From Sphaerisporangium album (GTDB lineage: Bacteria > Actinomycetota > Actinomycetes > Streptosporangiales > Streptosporangiaceae), in contig NZ_QOIL01000038.1 in the NCBI RefSeq assembly GCF_003323745.1, positions 1 through 36,533 on the forward strand: 36,533 nt of DNA. Reading direction: 5' to 3'. A program made the translations under genes and the position numbers. Each line of letters starts with the position of its first letter. Positions within the stretch are counted from its first letter, which is position 1. The notes beneath the pieces were generated by a model. It made no database searches and was not told the origin of the DNA. It worked only from the letters and a program-made list of their open reading frames with translations. Positions 1 through 6,618 of this stretch are shown here, one piece after another.

Positions 1-31
1 CATGCCGACGAACAACGACACCTCGCCGATG

Positions 32-64
32 AACACCCCGCCGGACCACCCACGGCGGGGTGTT
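32..64. terminator. Hairpin, probable terminator
   Basis: A perfect 12-bp inverted repeat (AACACCCCGCCG at 32-43, CGGCGGGGTGTT at 53-64) encloses a 9-base loop. It probably ends transcription of a gene lying left of the window. There is no clear T tract, as is usual in high-GC actinobacteria. The next plus-strand ORF appears to begin inside its right arm. Confidence 0.6.
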
Positions 65-596
65 CTCATCCCAGATCATCGGCATCCTCAGCGCCTACCT
101 CGTCGGCAATTTCGGCGCCGGGCAACAGGCCTGCGGCGACTACCTCAGCCCTTATAAGGCGGCCGAGAAACTGCTGGAGCACCGCGGCATCGCCTGGCTG
201 CTGAGCGACGACGATCTGACCGAAATCCGGCCGGGGGACCGCACCTGGGCGGCGGAGTATCTGACGGCTCGGTACGCCACCGGGCAGGACGCCGTGGAGT
301 GGCGGCTGCGGCTGCGGCCGATGCCTGCCGCGGCTGCGGTAGCGGCGGCCCACGCTGACTCCGGTGCCGACGAGGCCGCGAGGCTGGCCGCGCTGACCCT
401 GGTGCCGGCAGTCCGCGCCGAACTGGAGATCCTGCTGGCCGAGCTCGACGGCACCGAACTTGCCCTGATGGACGCGCTTAAGGACGTCGACGGGGCGACG
501 TTCCGCCGGATCGGTGACGCATTGTCGATGAGCAGGCAGGGAGCCGAGCAGCGTAGGAGTCGCCTTGAGCAACGGGTCACGTCAACGCCCCGTTGA
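60..596 (+). CDS. Putative HTH DNA-binding protein
   Basis: This 178-residue ORF opens with GTG at 60. An in-frame stop at 30 excludes an earlier start, but the true start could be further downstream. The last ~45 residues (ALMDALKDVDGATFRRIGDAL, then MSRQGAEQRRSRLEQRV) look like a sigma-region-4 or HTH motif: a helix, a short turn and a recognition helix beginning SRQGAEQRR. The middle is Ala-rich and helical. The probable role is DNA binding beside the integrase, but no family could be named. It is convergent with the integrase gene and ends within a hairpin at 578-600. Confidence 0.55.
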   Translation: MFSSQIIGILSAYLVGNFGAGQQACGDYLSPYKAAEKLLEHRGIAWLLSDDDLTEIRPGDRTWAAEYLTARYATGQDAVEWRLRLRPMPAAAAVAAAHADSGADEAARLAALTLVPAVRAELEILLAELDGTELALMDALKDVDGATFRRIGDALSMSRQGAEQRRSRLEQRVTSTPR

Positions 597-600
597 CGTG
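578..600. terminator. Hairpin terminator between convergent genes
   Basis: CACGTCAACG (578-587) and CGTTGACGTG (591-600) form a perfect 10-bp stem with a 3-base loop. It overlaps the stop codon of the HTH-like gene and lies 42 bases from the end of the convergent integrase gene, so it may serve both. Confidence 0.6.
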
Positions 601-641
601 GTGTCCCGCGTGAATGGTGGCGGACCTGCCCTGGGGCGGGT

Positions 642-1883
642 TCATGGTCGCAGGGGCCGCGCGGGCGGGAGATGCACCCGCTCAGCGGCCGCTTGGCGGG
701 TAGCGTCCGGCCGCCGGTCGTAGCGGGCGGTGGTGACGGGGGAGGCATGCCCGACCATGGCCTGGGCGGTGGCCAGGTCCACCCCGGCGTCCAGCAACTC
801 ACCGATGAAGGTACGGCGGAAGTCGTGCGGGGTGCGGCGGCCTGCGGCGGCCTGGGCGATGCGTTCGATGAGGATGTCGGCCACGCGCTGCCCGGTGATG
901 CGGGCGAGCCGGTTCCCGGTGCGGCGGGGCTGGCCGTTCTTCTTCAGGGCGCAGAACAAGGCGCCGGGAGCGCGGCCGCGGATCGCGAGCCACGCCTCCA
1001 GGCGTGCCACCGTGTCGGAGGGCACGAACACCAGGCGTTCCTTGTTGCCTTTGCCGCGGACCCGGATGGACCGGGCGGCGGCGTCCCAGTCGGCGTACTC
1101 CATGCCGGCGGCTTCTTCGCGGCGGACACCGGTGGTGTACAGCACGGCGAGCAACGCGGCGTCACGGACCCCGATCGCCCGGGTCTGCCCGTTCGGCGCG
1201 GGCCGGCTCCCCGGCGGGTATCTTTCGCGGAGCCGCCGGTACCGTTCTTCGGCGCGGCGGCCGCTGCTGTACCCGAGCTGCTCGGCGACCTCGTTCCACG
1301 GCGTGCTCTTGGGCGGCTTGTCCCCGCGTTGCTCCAGCCGGGCCAGGGCGTCCAGGTCGCGGGCGCCGGTGCGGGCGCGGACCAGGTCGGTGAGCTGCTC
1401 GCGTTCACCGGTGTCACCGGTGTCGCCGTCGCAGGCGGCGAGGATCGCACCGACGACCTCGGGCGGGACGTGCTGCCCGGCCGGGAGACGGGACGCCTTC
1501 GCGCCGCGGACGTCCCGGGCGCGGTGGTAGTCCTCGGCCGACATCAGACCGAGCCGCCACGCCTCCTCCAGGACGCGGCGCAGCGCGTTCAGGTGCTTGT
1601 TCAGGTACGTCGCCGCCGGGCCCTGCTCGTCGAGCATGGCGCGGATCCGCTGAGTGTGCTCGTACCGCAGCAGATGCCACGGCTGCCCAGCACCGGACTC
1701 CGCCGCCGGGTTGATTAGCTTGGCGATCCGGTCCAGGCATTCGCGCATGGTGCGCCGCGAATCCCCTGCGGTGAGGGAGTCGAGGTACACCCAGTACGGG
1801 TCCCGGGCGCGCGGCACCTCCTCCGCCGCGGCGGGCACGGAACCCGGGGCGGGGACGTGGACGGGGAGGTGCTGCTCGGTCAT
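642..1883 (-). CDS. Tyrosine recombinase (integrase) with inserted domain
   Basis: Site-specific recombinase of 413 residues, the likely integration/excision enzyme of the element. The catalytic set is visible: Arg254 in TGVRREE, Lys281 in GKGNKER, His353-x-x-Arg356 in PHDFRR, His379 in VGHAS and the nucleophile Tyr388 in TTARYDRR. Residues ~25-130 form the core-binding (SAM-like) domain. Unusually, residues ~157-232 are inserted between the first catalytic-domain helix (EVVGAILAAC) and the RDAALLAVLYTTG segment, where ordinary integrases have roughly 5-15 residues. The insert is charged and includes PWNEVAEQLGYSSGRRAEER, which looks like a small HTH. ATG 1883 overlaps the stop of the preceding small ORF (ATGA), so the two are probably co-translated. 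No att site or tRNA gene could be found next to it. Confidence 0.93.
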   Translation of the reverse strand: MTEQHLPVHVPAPGSVPAAAEEVPRARDPYWVYLDSLTAGDSRRTMRECLDRIAKLINPAAESGAGQPWHLLRYEHTQRIRAMLDEQGPAATYLNKHLNALRRVLEEAWRLGLMSAEDYHRARDVRGAKASRLPAGQHVPPEVVGAILAACDGDTGDTGEREQLTDLVRARTGARDLDALARLEQRGDKPPKSTPWNEVAEQLGYSSGRRAEERYRRLRERYPPGSRPAPNGQTRAIGVRDAALLAVLYTTGVRREEAAGMEYADWDAAARSIRVRGKGNKERLVFVPSDTVARLEAWLAIRGRAPGALFCALKKNGQPRRTGNRLARITGQRVADILIERIAQAAAGRRTPHDFRRTFIGELLDAGVDLATAQAMVGHASPVTTARYDRRPDATRQAAAERVHLPPARPLRP

Positions 1884-2029
1884 GATCCTTCGATTTGGTC
1901 GATGATCGGTTCTACGACCTTATTCAACTCCTCCACCAGCACCGACACCGAGCGGCTGGCGGCATCGACCAGGTCGTCGTACGGGCCGCGCGGCGGGCCC
2001 GGAAACCGGCTCAGGTCGAGCGGGAACAA
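1880..2029 (-). CDS. Small hypothetical protein upstream of integrase
   Basis: A 49-residue ORF read from TTG 2029, ending in a TGA that overlaps the integrase ATG. The predicted peptide ends in an acidic helix (residues PYDDLVDAASRSVSVLVEEL, then NKVVEPIIDQIEG). Translational coupling to the integrase and coding-like composition argue that it is real. The start is uncertain: there is no good ribosome-binding site, and a CTG further upstream is possible. Its position is where excisionases often lie, but no HTH is visible, so no function is assigned. Confidence 0.45.
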   Translation of the reverse strand: MFPLDLSRFPGPPRGPYDDLVDAASRSVSVLVEELNKVVEPIIDQIEGS

Positions 2030-2063
2030 GCCTGGCCACAGGCCGGTTGCCTGGTGTTGTTGA

Positions 2064-2414
2064 TCATGGTGTTGTGGGTTCTGGGTGTAGTCCGGAGATG
2101 TGGGTGAGGATCTTGACGCCTGCGGTGAAGTCGATGTCGGAGAGGTGGTAGGCGGCTACGTACTCGGGGAAGCCGAGGGCGAGTTTGGCCCGGCTGGTGG
2201 GGTGGGCGGTGTGGATCAGGTCCATGAGGCGTTGGGTGAAGGCCCCGGGTTCGAGTCCGGTGGGTACGCGCCGGTCCATCCTGTTCAGGTACCACAGGAC
2301 GTGTCGTGCGGTTTGCTGGTCGACGTCTCTGGCGAATAGGTACGCCTGGGGATGGGTGGCCGGGTTCTGGAAGTCGATGCTGCGCTGCAGCTCGTTCCAC
2401 TCTTCGAGGGTCAT
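2064..2414 (-). CDS. Hypothetical protein
   Basis: A 116-residue, mostly helical soluble protein with no recognised family. Core segments are ARDVDQQTARHVLWYLNRMD and RAKLALGFPEYVAAYHLSD. It starts at ATG 2414 after a GGAG ribosome-binding site and overlaps the preceding gene by 4 bases (ATGA). It is the last member of the leftward run 3416-2064. Small proteins of this kind are common in actinobacterial integrative elements, but the role is unknown. Confidence 0.7.
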   Translation of the reverse strand: MTLEEWNELQRSIDFQNPATHPQAYLFARDVDQQTARHVLWYLNRMDRRVPTGLEPGAFTQRLMDLIHTAHPTSRAKLALGFPEYVAAYHLSDIDFTAGVKILTHISGLHPEPTTP

Positions 2415-2689
2415 GGGTTCTCCGGGGCGGCGGGCGGGAGCAGGAAGGTGAGCCGGTTGGCCGTGTCGAGCTCGCCGGCGTAGGTCGCGATTTCGCCGGT
2501 GATCGTGGCGAGCTGGCGGGCCTGGCCTCCGTAGAGGCCGCCGGCGGGGTCGCTGTCGAGCTGGTCGAGCATTCCGGTGATCTTTTTGCGGGCGTCGTCC
2601 AGGGCGTGGCGCAGGTTTTTGACGGTGTTGCGGTGTTCCTGGTCGTAGCCGCGGCGTTTCAGGTTGTCGGGGAGGGGCGTGGGGTCCAT
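2411..2689 (-). CDS. Hypothetical coiled-coil protein
   Basis: A 92-residue protein starting MDPTPLPDNLKRRGYDQEHR. ATG 2689 is preferred over a longer frame because it follows GAAAGG and overlaps the upstream stop by one base (TGATG). Residues ~20-80 are a regular charged helix (NTVKNLRHALDDARKKITGM) typical of a short coiled coil or helical hairpin. No family is recognised. It sits in the overlapping operon between the 110-residue and 116-residue hypothetical genes. Confidence 0.65.
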   Translation of the reverse strand: MDPTPLPDNLKRRGYDQEHRNTVKNLRHALDDARKKITGMLDQLDSDPAGGLYGGQARQLATITGEIATYAGELDTANRLTFLLPPAAPENP

Positions 2690-3021
2690 CAGGAGTCGGG
2701 CCTTTCGACGCGGAGGTGGATGGTGCGGTACCACCAGCGGAATGCGCGGGCGGTGGGTATGCAGAGGTCCTGCACGGGTTCGTCGTCGTGGTTGAGGATG
2801 TCGAGTACGGCGTAGCAGCCGCCGCATTCCGGTGTGGGCGGTTTGACGTAGCCGATGGCCTTGGCGCGGTGCAGGGTGCGGGCGATGGCAGCGCGGCCGT
2901 CGGGGGCTTCGCTGATGGTGTAGGCGCGGCCGGTGCCGTCGGGGAGTGCGCGGAACGCGGTGAGAGCGCGGGCGTCGGCGTGGAGGTCCGGTAGGTCGCG
3001 GGGGTGGGTCTGGCGGGTCAC
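2689..3021 (-). CDS. Hypothetical protein with Cys motif
   Basis: A 110-residue product beginning VTRQTHPRDLPDLHADARAL. GTG 3021 overlaps the preceding stop (GTGA) and follows a GAGGAAGGA ribosome-binding site. The centre has PECGGCYAVLDILNHDDEPV, with a CxxC pair that may bind metal or be redox active, followed by FRWWYRTIHLRVE. No family is recognised. It is co-operonic with the DUF6283-like gene. Confidence 0.65.
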   Translation of the reverse strand: MTRQTHPRDLPDLHADARALTAFRALPDGTGRAYTISEAPDGRAAIARTLHRAKAIGYVKPPTPECGGCYAVLDILNHDDEPVQDLCIPTARAFRWWYRTIHLRVERPDS

Positions 3022-3416
3022 TGGCGGGGTCCTTCCTCGTGGGCGGCGTTGGCGTCGGCCATCTCCTGGTAGGAGTCGTAGAGGTCCGGCCAGTTGGGGC
3101 CGGGGGACAGGGCGGACACGGGGAGACGGCCGTGGGAGACGGCGAGGCGGACGGCGACGTGTCCGGTTCCTTCGACGGCGAGCCATCCGGCGCAGGCGAC
3201 GTTGGTGCCGGGGTGGCCGGGGGCGCCCTGGTGGCAGGCGAACAGCGGGGCGTCGAGGGGTGCGCTGCCGCGTTCGGCGTTGTGCACGGTTTCGGCGAGG
3301 GCGTCGTACCGGCTGGTGGGGAACTGGCCGAGCGGGGCGTCGCGGCGGAACGGGCATGGGTCGTCGCCGGCGCAGGGGAAGATACGGCGCGGCATGGGGG
3401 AGGCGGCCGGGTTCAC
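3018..3416 (-). CDS. DUF6283-like Cys-rich protein
   Basis: A 132-residue protein with an N-terminal PCPFRRDAPLGQF segment and a central FACHQ...ACAGWLA segment. As I recall, these two signatures mark the actinobacterial DUF6283 family, whose function is unknown; the conserved Cys and His residues suggest metal binding. GTG 3416 has a good ribosome-binding site (CAGGAG, 8-base spacing). It is the first gene of the tightly overlapping block that ends at 2064. The family assignment comes from pattern memory only. Confidence 0.65.
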   Translation of the reverse strand: MNPAASPMPRRIFPCAGDDPCPFRRDAPLGQFPTSRYDALAETVHNAERGSAPLDAPLFACHQGAPGHPGTNVACAGWLAVEGTGHVAVRLAVSHGRLPVSALSPGPNWPDLYDSYQEMADANAAHEEGPRQ

Positions 3417-3550
3417 GAACGGGTCTCCTGGTCGAGGGGCTGGCCCGCGGGGGCCGGGCCGGATGTCACGGAGGAACGCCTTACGCTCGGGTGGCTAGGT
3501 GCGGAGAGCGTCGAAGGTGTGCCTCAGGGTGTGCGGGGGCTCCGGGAAGG

Positions 3551-3724
3551 TCAGGCATGGTCGGCGCAGACGTAGCGGACATACAGCCGGTCGGGGCGGA
3601 ACTCGACGGCGGGAGCGCCGCAGGTCGCGGCGGGGAGCCCGTAGCGGGTGAGACACGTCGGGTGCTGGCAGAAGCCCTCAACCGGGTCGGCAGCCCGGGC
3701 GGAGACGGTCGTCCCGGAAGTCAT
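3551..3724 (-). CDS. Small Cys-rich protein, probably leaderless
   Basis: A 57-residue ORF, M-TSGTTVSARAADPVEG-FCQ..., ending VRYVCADHA. It has four Cys residues (CQHPTC, CGAP, CADH) that could form a zinc site. ATG 3724 lies 6 bases after a -10-like TAAACT on the minus strand (3736-3731), so the transcript would begin at or next to the start codon, a typical actinobacterial leaderless arrangement. It is divergent from the gene at 3871 and shares a palindromic control region with it. Confidence 0.65.
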   Translation of the reverse strand: MTSGTTVSARAADPVEGFCQHPTCLTRYGLPAATCGAPAVEFRPDRLYVRYVCADHA

Positions 3725-3730
3725 CTGACC

Positions 3731-3789
3731 AGTTTACCGCAAATAGGTTGTGAGAAACATGCATTCTCATGACTTATTTGCGGTATAAT
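3731..3789. promoter_or_regulatory. Palindromic divergent promoter/operator
   Basis: CCGCAAATA (3737-3745) and TATTTGCGG (3775-3783) form a 9-bp inverted repeat enclosing TGAGAA (3751-3756) and TTCTCA (3764-3769). Each outer arm runs directly into a -10 element: TATAAT at 3784-3789 on the plus strand and TAAACT at 3736-3731 on the minus strand. Both promoters therefore read TATTTGCGGTAWAMT. A dimeric repressor binding here would control both directions. The candidate regulators in the window are the XRE/DUF5753 protein at 11805 and the two-HTH protein at 16019, but nothing links either to this site. Confidence 0.6.
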
Positions 3790-3817
3790 CGTGGGGTAGA
3801 GATGACCGACGTGTCCT

Positions 3818-3898
3818 GGCTCAGTCGAACTGATGCGGCTCTGGGTAGCTGATGTCGTGACTCGTTTAAGTTGATGCGGCTCAGTGAAACTGATGCGG
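3818..3898 (+). repeat. 60-bp in-frame direct duplication
   Basis: The 21-mer at 3818-3838 recurs at 3878-3898 with two differences. A third partial copy (TTGATGCGGCTC) lies at 3871-3882. The offset is exactly 60 bases. The upstream copy sits in a 16-codon ORF (ATG 3802 to TGA 3850) in the same frame as the gene at 3871, so it looks like a duplicated gene start. Confidence 0.6.
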
Positions 3899-4269
3899 AG
3901 AGATTGCGGGCGTGTCATGCTCTGTGCCGTACCGACGGTGAGCTTCTTGTTTGCGAGGCGGACGCCGTCGCGATCCTCGCCTACCTGGACGCCGACCCGA
4001 AGTGGAGCCTCGACCAGCACCAGAACACGATGTACGTCTACGTGTACAAGGTGGACGACGTGGACGAGGAACCCTTAGAGATCCTCATCAACACGCTGAT
4101 GAACCCGACCGCTCTGCGCCGCGTGATCAACGAGATCAACACGATCGCGCTTGGGCTGCCCGGCTACGTCCACCCGGCGATCCTCGACCGGCTCACCGCC
4201 ATCGCCCGGCTCGCCCCGGCCGACTCCGAGATCTACCGGGTCGCCACAGGGCAGACGTCTTCTCGGTGA
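3871..4269 (+). CDS. Hypothetical protein
   Basis: A 132-residue acidic protein; start TTG 3871 or, equally likely, ATG 3874. It contains LVCEADAVAILAYLDADPKW, an acidic strand region (VYVYKVDDVDEEPLEIL) and a helical C terminus. No family is recognised. The TATAAT at 3784-3789 lies ~80 bases upstream, with a 16-codon ORF in the same frame between. The gene ends 27 bases before the IS element, so it is intact. Confidence 0.65.
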   Translation: MMRLSETDAERLRACHALCRTDGELLVCEADAVAILAYLDADPKWSLDQHQNTMYVYVYKVDDVDEEPLEILINTLMNPTALRRVINEINTIALGLPGYVHPAILDRLTAIARLAPADSEIYRVATGQTSSR

Positions 4270-4296
4270 ACACCGACACGGCGACCGGTGTTCTAA

Positions 4297-4313
4297 GAGC
4301 CTGCTGACAAAGG
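4297..4313 (+). repeat. Left terminal inverted repeat of IS
   Basis: GAGCCTGCTGACAAAGG, the perfect complement of 5574-5590. Confidence 0.9.
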
Positions 4314-4314
4314 C

Positions 4315-5442
4315 TTAAGTGCTCGTGGGTATGGGACCGTAGAGGGCTGGTCCGATCTTGCTGATGTAGCCCTGGTGGGACCATTGGGATAGTTGGACGC
4401 GGAAGCTGTTGATGTTCTCGATTTCGAGGATGGCTGCCAGTTCGCTTCCTTTCCAGGCCCGCCAGGGCTGAGCGGCCAGGAGTTCCAGGACCTTGCCGCG
4501 CCGGTCGGAGCTGGAGAAGTCCGGAAGCGGCGGCGGGTCGCCCCAGCGGCTCGGGGGTGGATGGCCTTCCAGTTCGCGAGTCAGGCGGCGGGTCATCTGG
4601 TGTACGGTGGCCCACCAGATCAGGGCTTCGTGGTGTTCGGGCTTACGTTCATAGATCCGCACCAGGCGGCGGTAGCGGGCCAGCCAGGCGAACGTTCGTT
4701 CTACCACCCATCTGCGGGGTAGGACGACGAAGCCGCGGATGTCGTCGTTGCGCTTGACGATCGTGACGGCCAGACCGAGGACCTGCTTGGCCCAGGTCAC
4801 CAGCCGTCCGGCGTAGCCGCCGTCGGCCCAGACCAGAGTGATGGTGGAGAACTTCTCCCGCAGCAGCGCCAGCAACGGGTGCGCGCCGTCGCGGTCTTGC
4901 ACCGATGCAGCGGTGACGATCACGCACAACAGGAGCCCGAGCGTGTCGACCACGACATGCCGCTTTTGCCCCTTCAGCTTCTTGCCCGCGTCGTAACCGC
5001 AGGCTGCCGCCCCGACGGTCTCGGCCGCTCTGACCGTCTGGGAGTCGACGCATCCGGCTGTCGGAAGCTCATCCCGCCCGGCAAGGATCCGCAGACGACC
5101 GCGTAGCCGCCCGGCCAGCCGTTCGGGCAGGCCGCGCCCGGACCAGCGCAGGAAGAACGCATACACCGCCTCATAGGGCGGGAAGTCGACCGGCAGGGCC
5201 CGCCACTCGATCCCGTACCGGGTCACATAGTTGATCGCGTCCAGCATCGCCCGCAGGTCATGCACCATCGGCCTGCCCTGGGCCGTGACCAGCTCGGCCA
5301 TCACCGCCCGCGCCTCGCACTCCAGCACCGCCCATTCGGCATCGGTCAGATCCGACGGATATGCCGGTTTCCGGCCATGACATCCGCACCCCGGTGAGGC
5401 GCAACCGCTGGCGTTCAAGGCCGTAGGCGTGTAGACAGACAA
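4315..5442 (-). CDS. IS5-family DDE transposase with C-terminal extension
   Basis: A 375-residue transposase that excises and reinserts the IS. The N terminus has the DUF4096-like segment (PSDLTDAEWAVLE). The acidic triad is Asp133 in CVDSQTV, Asp207 in WADGGYAG and Glu249 in RRWVVERTFAWLARYRRL. Usual members end shortly after this last motif, at about 270-300 residues. Here ~80 further residues follow; residues ~315-372 (VLELLAAQPWRAWKGSELAA, NSFRVQLSQWSHQGYI) resemble a winged helix-turn-helix. The frame is uninterrupted, so the enzyme may be active. Confidence 0.92.
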   Translation of the reverse strand: MSVYTPTALNASGCASPGCGCHGRKPAYPSDLTDAEWAVLECEARAVMAELVTAQGRPMVHDLRAMLDAINYVTRYGIEWRALPVDFPPYEAVYAFFLRWSGRGLPERLAGRLRGRLRILAGRDELPTAGCVDSQTVRAAETVGAAACGYDAGKKLKGQKRHVVVDTLGLLLCVIVTAASVQDRDGAHPLLALLREKFSTITLVWADGGYAGRLVTWAKQVLGLAVTIVKRNDDIRGFVVLPRRWVVERTFAWLARYRRLVRIYERKPEHHEALIWWATVHQMTRRLTRELEGHPPPSRWGDPPPLPDFSSSDRRGKVLELLAAQPWRAWKGSELAAILEIENINSFRVQLSQWSHQGYISKIGPALYGPIPTST

Positions 5443-5573
5443 CCACGGGCTCCTGGCCGCTGAGCTGCTTAGACAACACCTCAGCTACCGGGAGCCCGCT
5501 CCCATTCACGGGCCAACAGCCCAATCATGACCACACCTCGGCAGTCTCCTGACTCCAACCCCGCCAGCAAATC

Positions 5574-5590
5574 CCTTTGTCAGCAGGCTC
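5574..5590 (-). repeat. Right terminal inverted repeat of IS
   Basis: CCTTTGTCAGCAGGCTC, the perfect complement of 4297-4313, followed by the TAA target duplicate. Confidence 0.9.
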
Positions 5591-5593
5591 TAA

Positions 5594-5890
5594 GGGCAAG
5601 CGCGGCATCATCGAGCCCGGGTGCGGCGGCTGCCGGGACCTGCTCCCCTACGCCGTGACCAAGAAACAGCCGCGAGATCGGCGAGATCGGCATGGTCCGT
5701 CTCACCGAGGGCCACCCAGCCGACTGCCACTACGGCGTCGACTCGACGGCTACTCTCCCCGACGGCACCGAGGTGCGCGGCTGAGACGGATGGCACGAGT
5801 CTGCCGAGCCGTCGACCACGTTCATCTGCCGCAGGCGCGCCGGCAAAGCGCTAGCCCGAGCGGCATGGCGCCCCGACGACCGCGTCACGA
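5594..5890 (+). pseudogene. Decayed coding stretch next to the IS
   Basis: Protein-like sequence appears in shifting frames: KRGIIEPGCGGCRDLLPYA in one, then (after a shift near 5670) MVRLTEGHPADCHYGVDSTA...GTEVRG to a TGA, then in-frame DGWHESAEPSTTFICRRRAG. A single damaged gene with a frameshift and a nonsense codon would explain this. The stretch begins right after the IS, whose insertion may have removed its promoter or 5' end. The original function is unknown. It could also be two short genuine ORFs. Confidence 0.4.
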
Positions 5891-5990
5891 CAGGACACCC
5901 AATGAGCGACAGCCCCGCCCCGGCCGGGCGGCGCCACCCGGCCGCCCGTACCAGGAGCACCCGATACCCCGCCAGCAGAAAGGCCCGATC

Positions 5991-6515
5991 GTGACCCACA
6001 ACTGCCCGAACTGTGCAGGGCCGTCCGACTACGGGCCCGGCCCGTGCACCTCCTGCGCCTGCCGCAACTGCCAGGGCGGCGCCTTCTTCGGCTACGACTG
6101 CTCTGACTGCGGCGGGACCGGCATCCGCCAGGACGCCCCCGCCGCGCCGGTCGTCCCGGGCATCTTGTCCGACCCGGCCGTGCACGTGGCGGCGGCCAGA
6201 GAAATGATGCGGACGATGACCGGGAACGCCGCCGTGGCGGAGGCCGCGCTTTCGGCGCGCGGGCTGCGGCCGGTGTCGATCGCGCACGGCGACGCCGAGA
6301 CCCCGGAAGACGCCGACCTTACATATAAGGTGCTCCCCCGTCTCGCCAGGGAATCCGGCACCGTGCAGTCGACCGTCGGGGGGAACGACTACACGACGTA
6401 CTTGTTCGCAGGGCCCGACGCGGAGCAGGCAGCCGTGCGATTCATCGCAGCGGCGCTCGGTGTCGCGCAATCCTGGTGGCGGATCACACCGACCGCTCAA
6501 CCGAAGTTCCGCTGA
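5991..6515 (+). CDS. Cys-rich zinc-finger-like hypothetical protein
   Basis: A 174-residue protein from GTG 5991 with an AGAAAGG ribosome-binding site. The N terminus is dense in CxxC motifs (CPNC, CTSCACRNC, CSDCGGTG), like a DnaJ-type zinc ribbon, so zinc binding is likely. The remainder (DPAVHVAAAREMMRTMTGNA; FIAAALGVAQSWWRI) is not recognised. A longer frame reading back into the IS repeat is rejected because codon use and sense collapse upstream. It ends just before a strong hairpin at 6523. Confidence 0.7.
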   Translation: MTHNCPNCAGPSDYGPGPCTSCACRNCQGGAFFGYDCSDCGGTGIRQDAPAAPVVPGILSDPAVHVAAAREMMRTMTGNAAVAEAALSARGLRPVSIAHGDAETPEDADLTYKVLPRLARESGTVQSTVGGNDYTTYLFAGPDAEQAAVRFIAAALGVAQSWWRITPTAQPKFR

Positions 6516-6522
6516 TTTCCAT

Positions 6523-6557
6523 GCCGCCGCCGAGAGGCGTCGCGGCTCGGCGGCGGC
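6523..6557 (+). terminator. Strong hairpin terminator
   Basis: GCCGCCGCCGAG (6523-6534) pairs perfectly with CTCGGCGGCGGC (6546-6557), giving a 12-bp GC-rich stem and 11-base loop directly after the Cys-rich gene. Confidence 0.7.
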
Positions 6558-6618
6558 CTTCAGCGCGCGTTACTAATTCGAACGGGGTTTCCCCTAGCGT
6601 TGCTTACAGGGAGCTCAC

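Larger units (their letters stand above)
4297..5590 (-). mobile_element. IS5-family insertion sequence, complete
   Basis: A 1,294-bp element bounded by perfect 17-bp terminal inverted repeats, GAGCCTGCTGACAAAGG at the left and its complement at the right. It is flanked by a 3-bp direct repeat TAA (4294-4296 and 5591-5593), the expected target duplication. It carries one transposase gene on the minus strand. Both ends and the reading frame are intact, so insertion looks fairly recent. It separates the gene at 3871 from a decayed coding stretch at 5594. Confidence 0.93.

Noticed and set aside
2245..2265. GGTTCGAGTCCGG, resembling a tRNA T-arm
   Set aside because: It lies inside a coding gene on the other strand, and no acceptor, D or anticodon arms can be drawn. 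A similar string near 9645 is also inside a gene.
5788..5800. GGATGGCACGAG, resembling the leader loop
   Set aside because: No closing stem and no downstream TCCGATCC box; it belongs to the decayed coding stretch.
5577..5990. Long plus-strand ORF starting in the right end of the IS
   Set aside because: Its start lies inside the IS terminal repeat and its sense is lost after ~28 codons; the real gene begins at GTG 5991.
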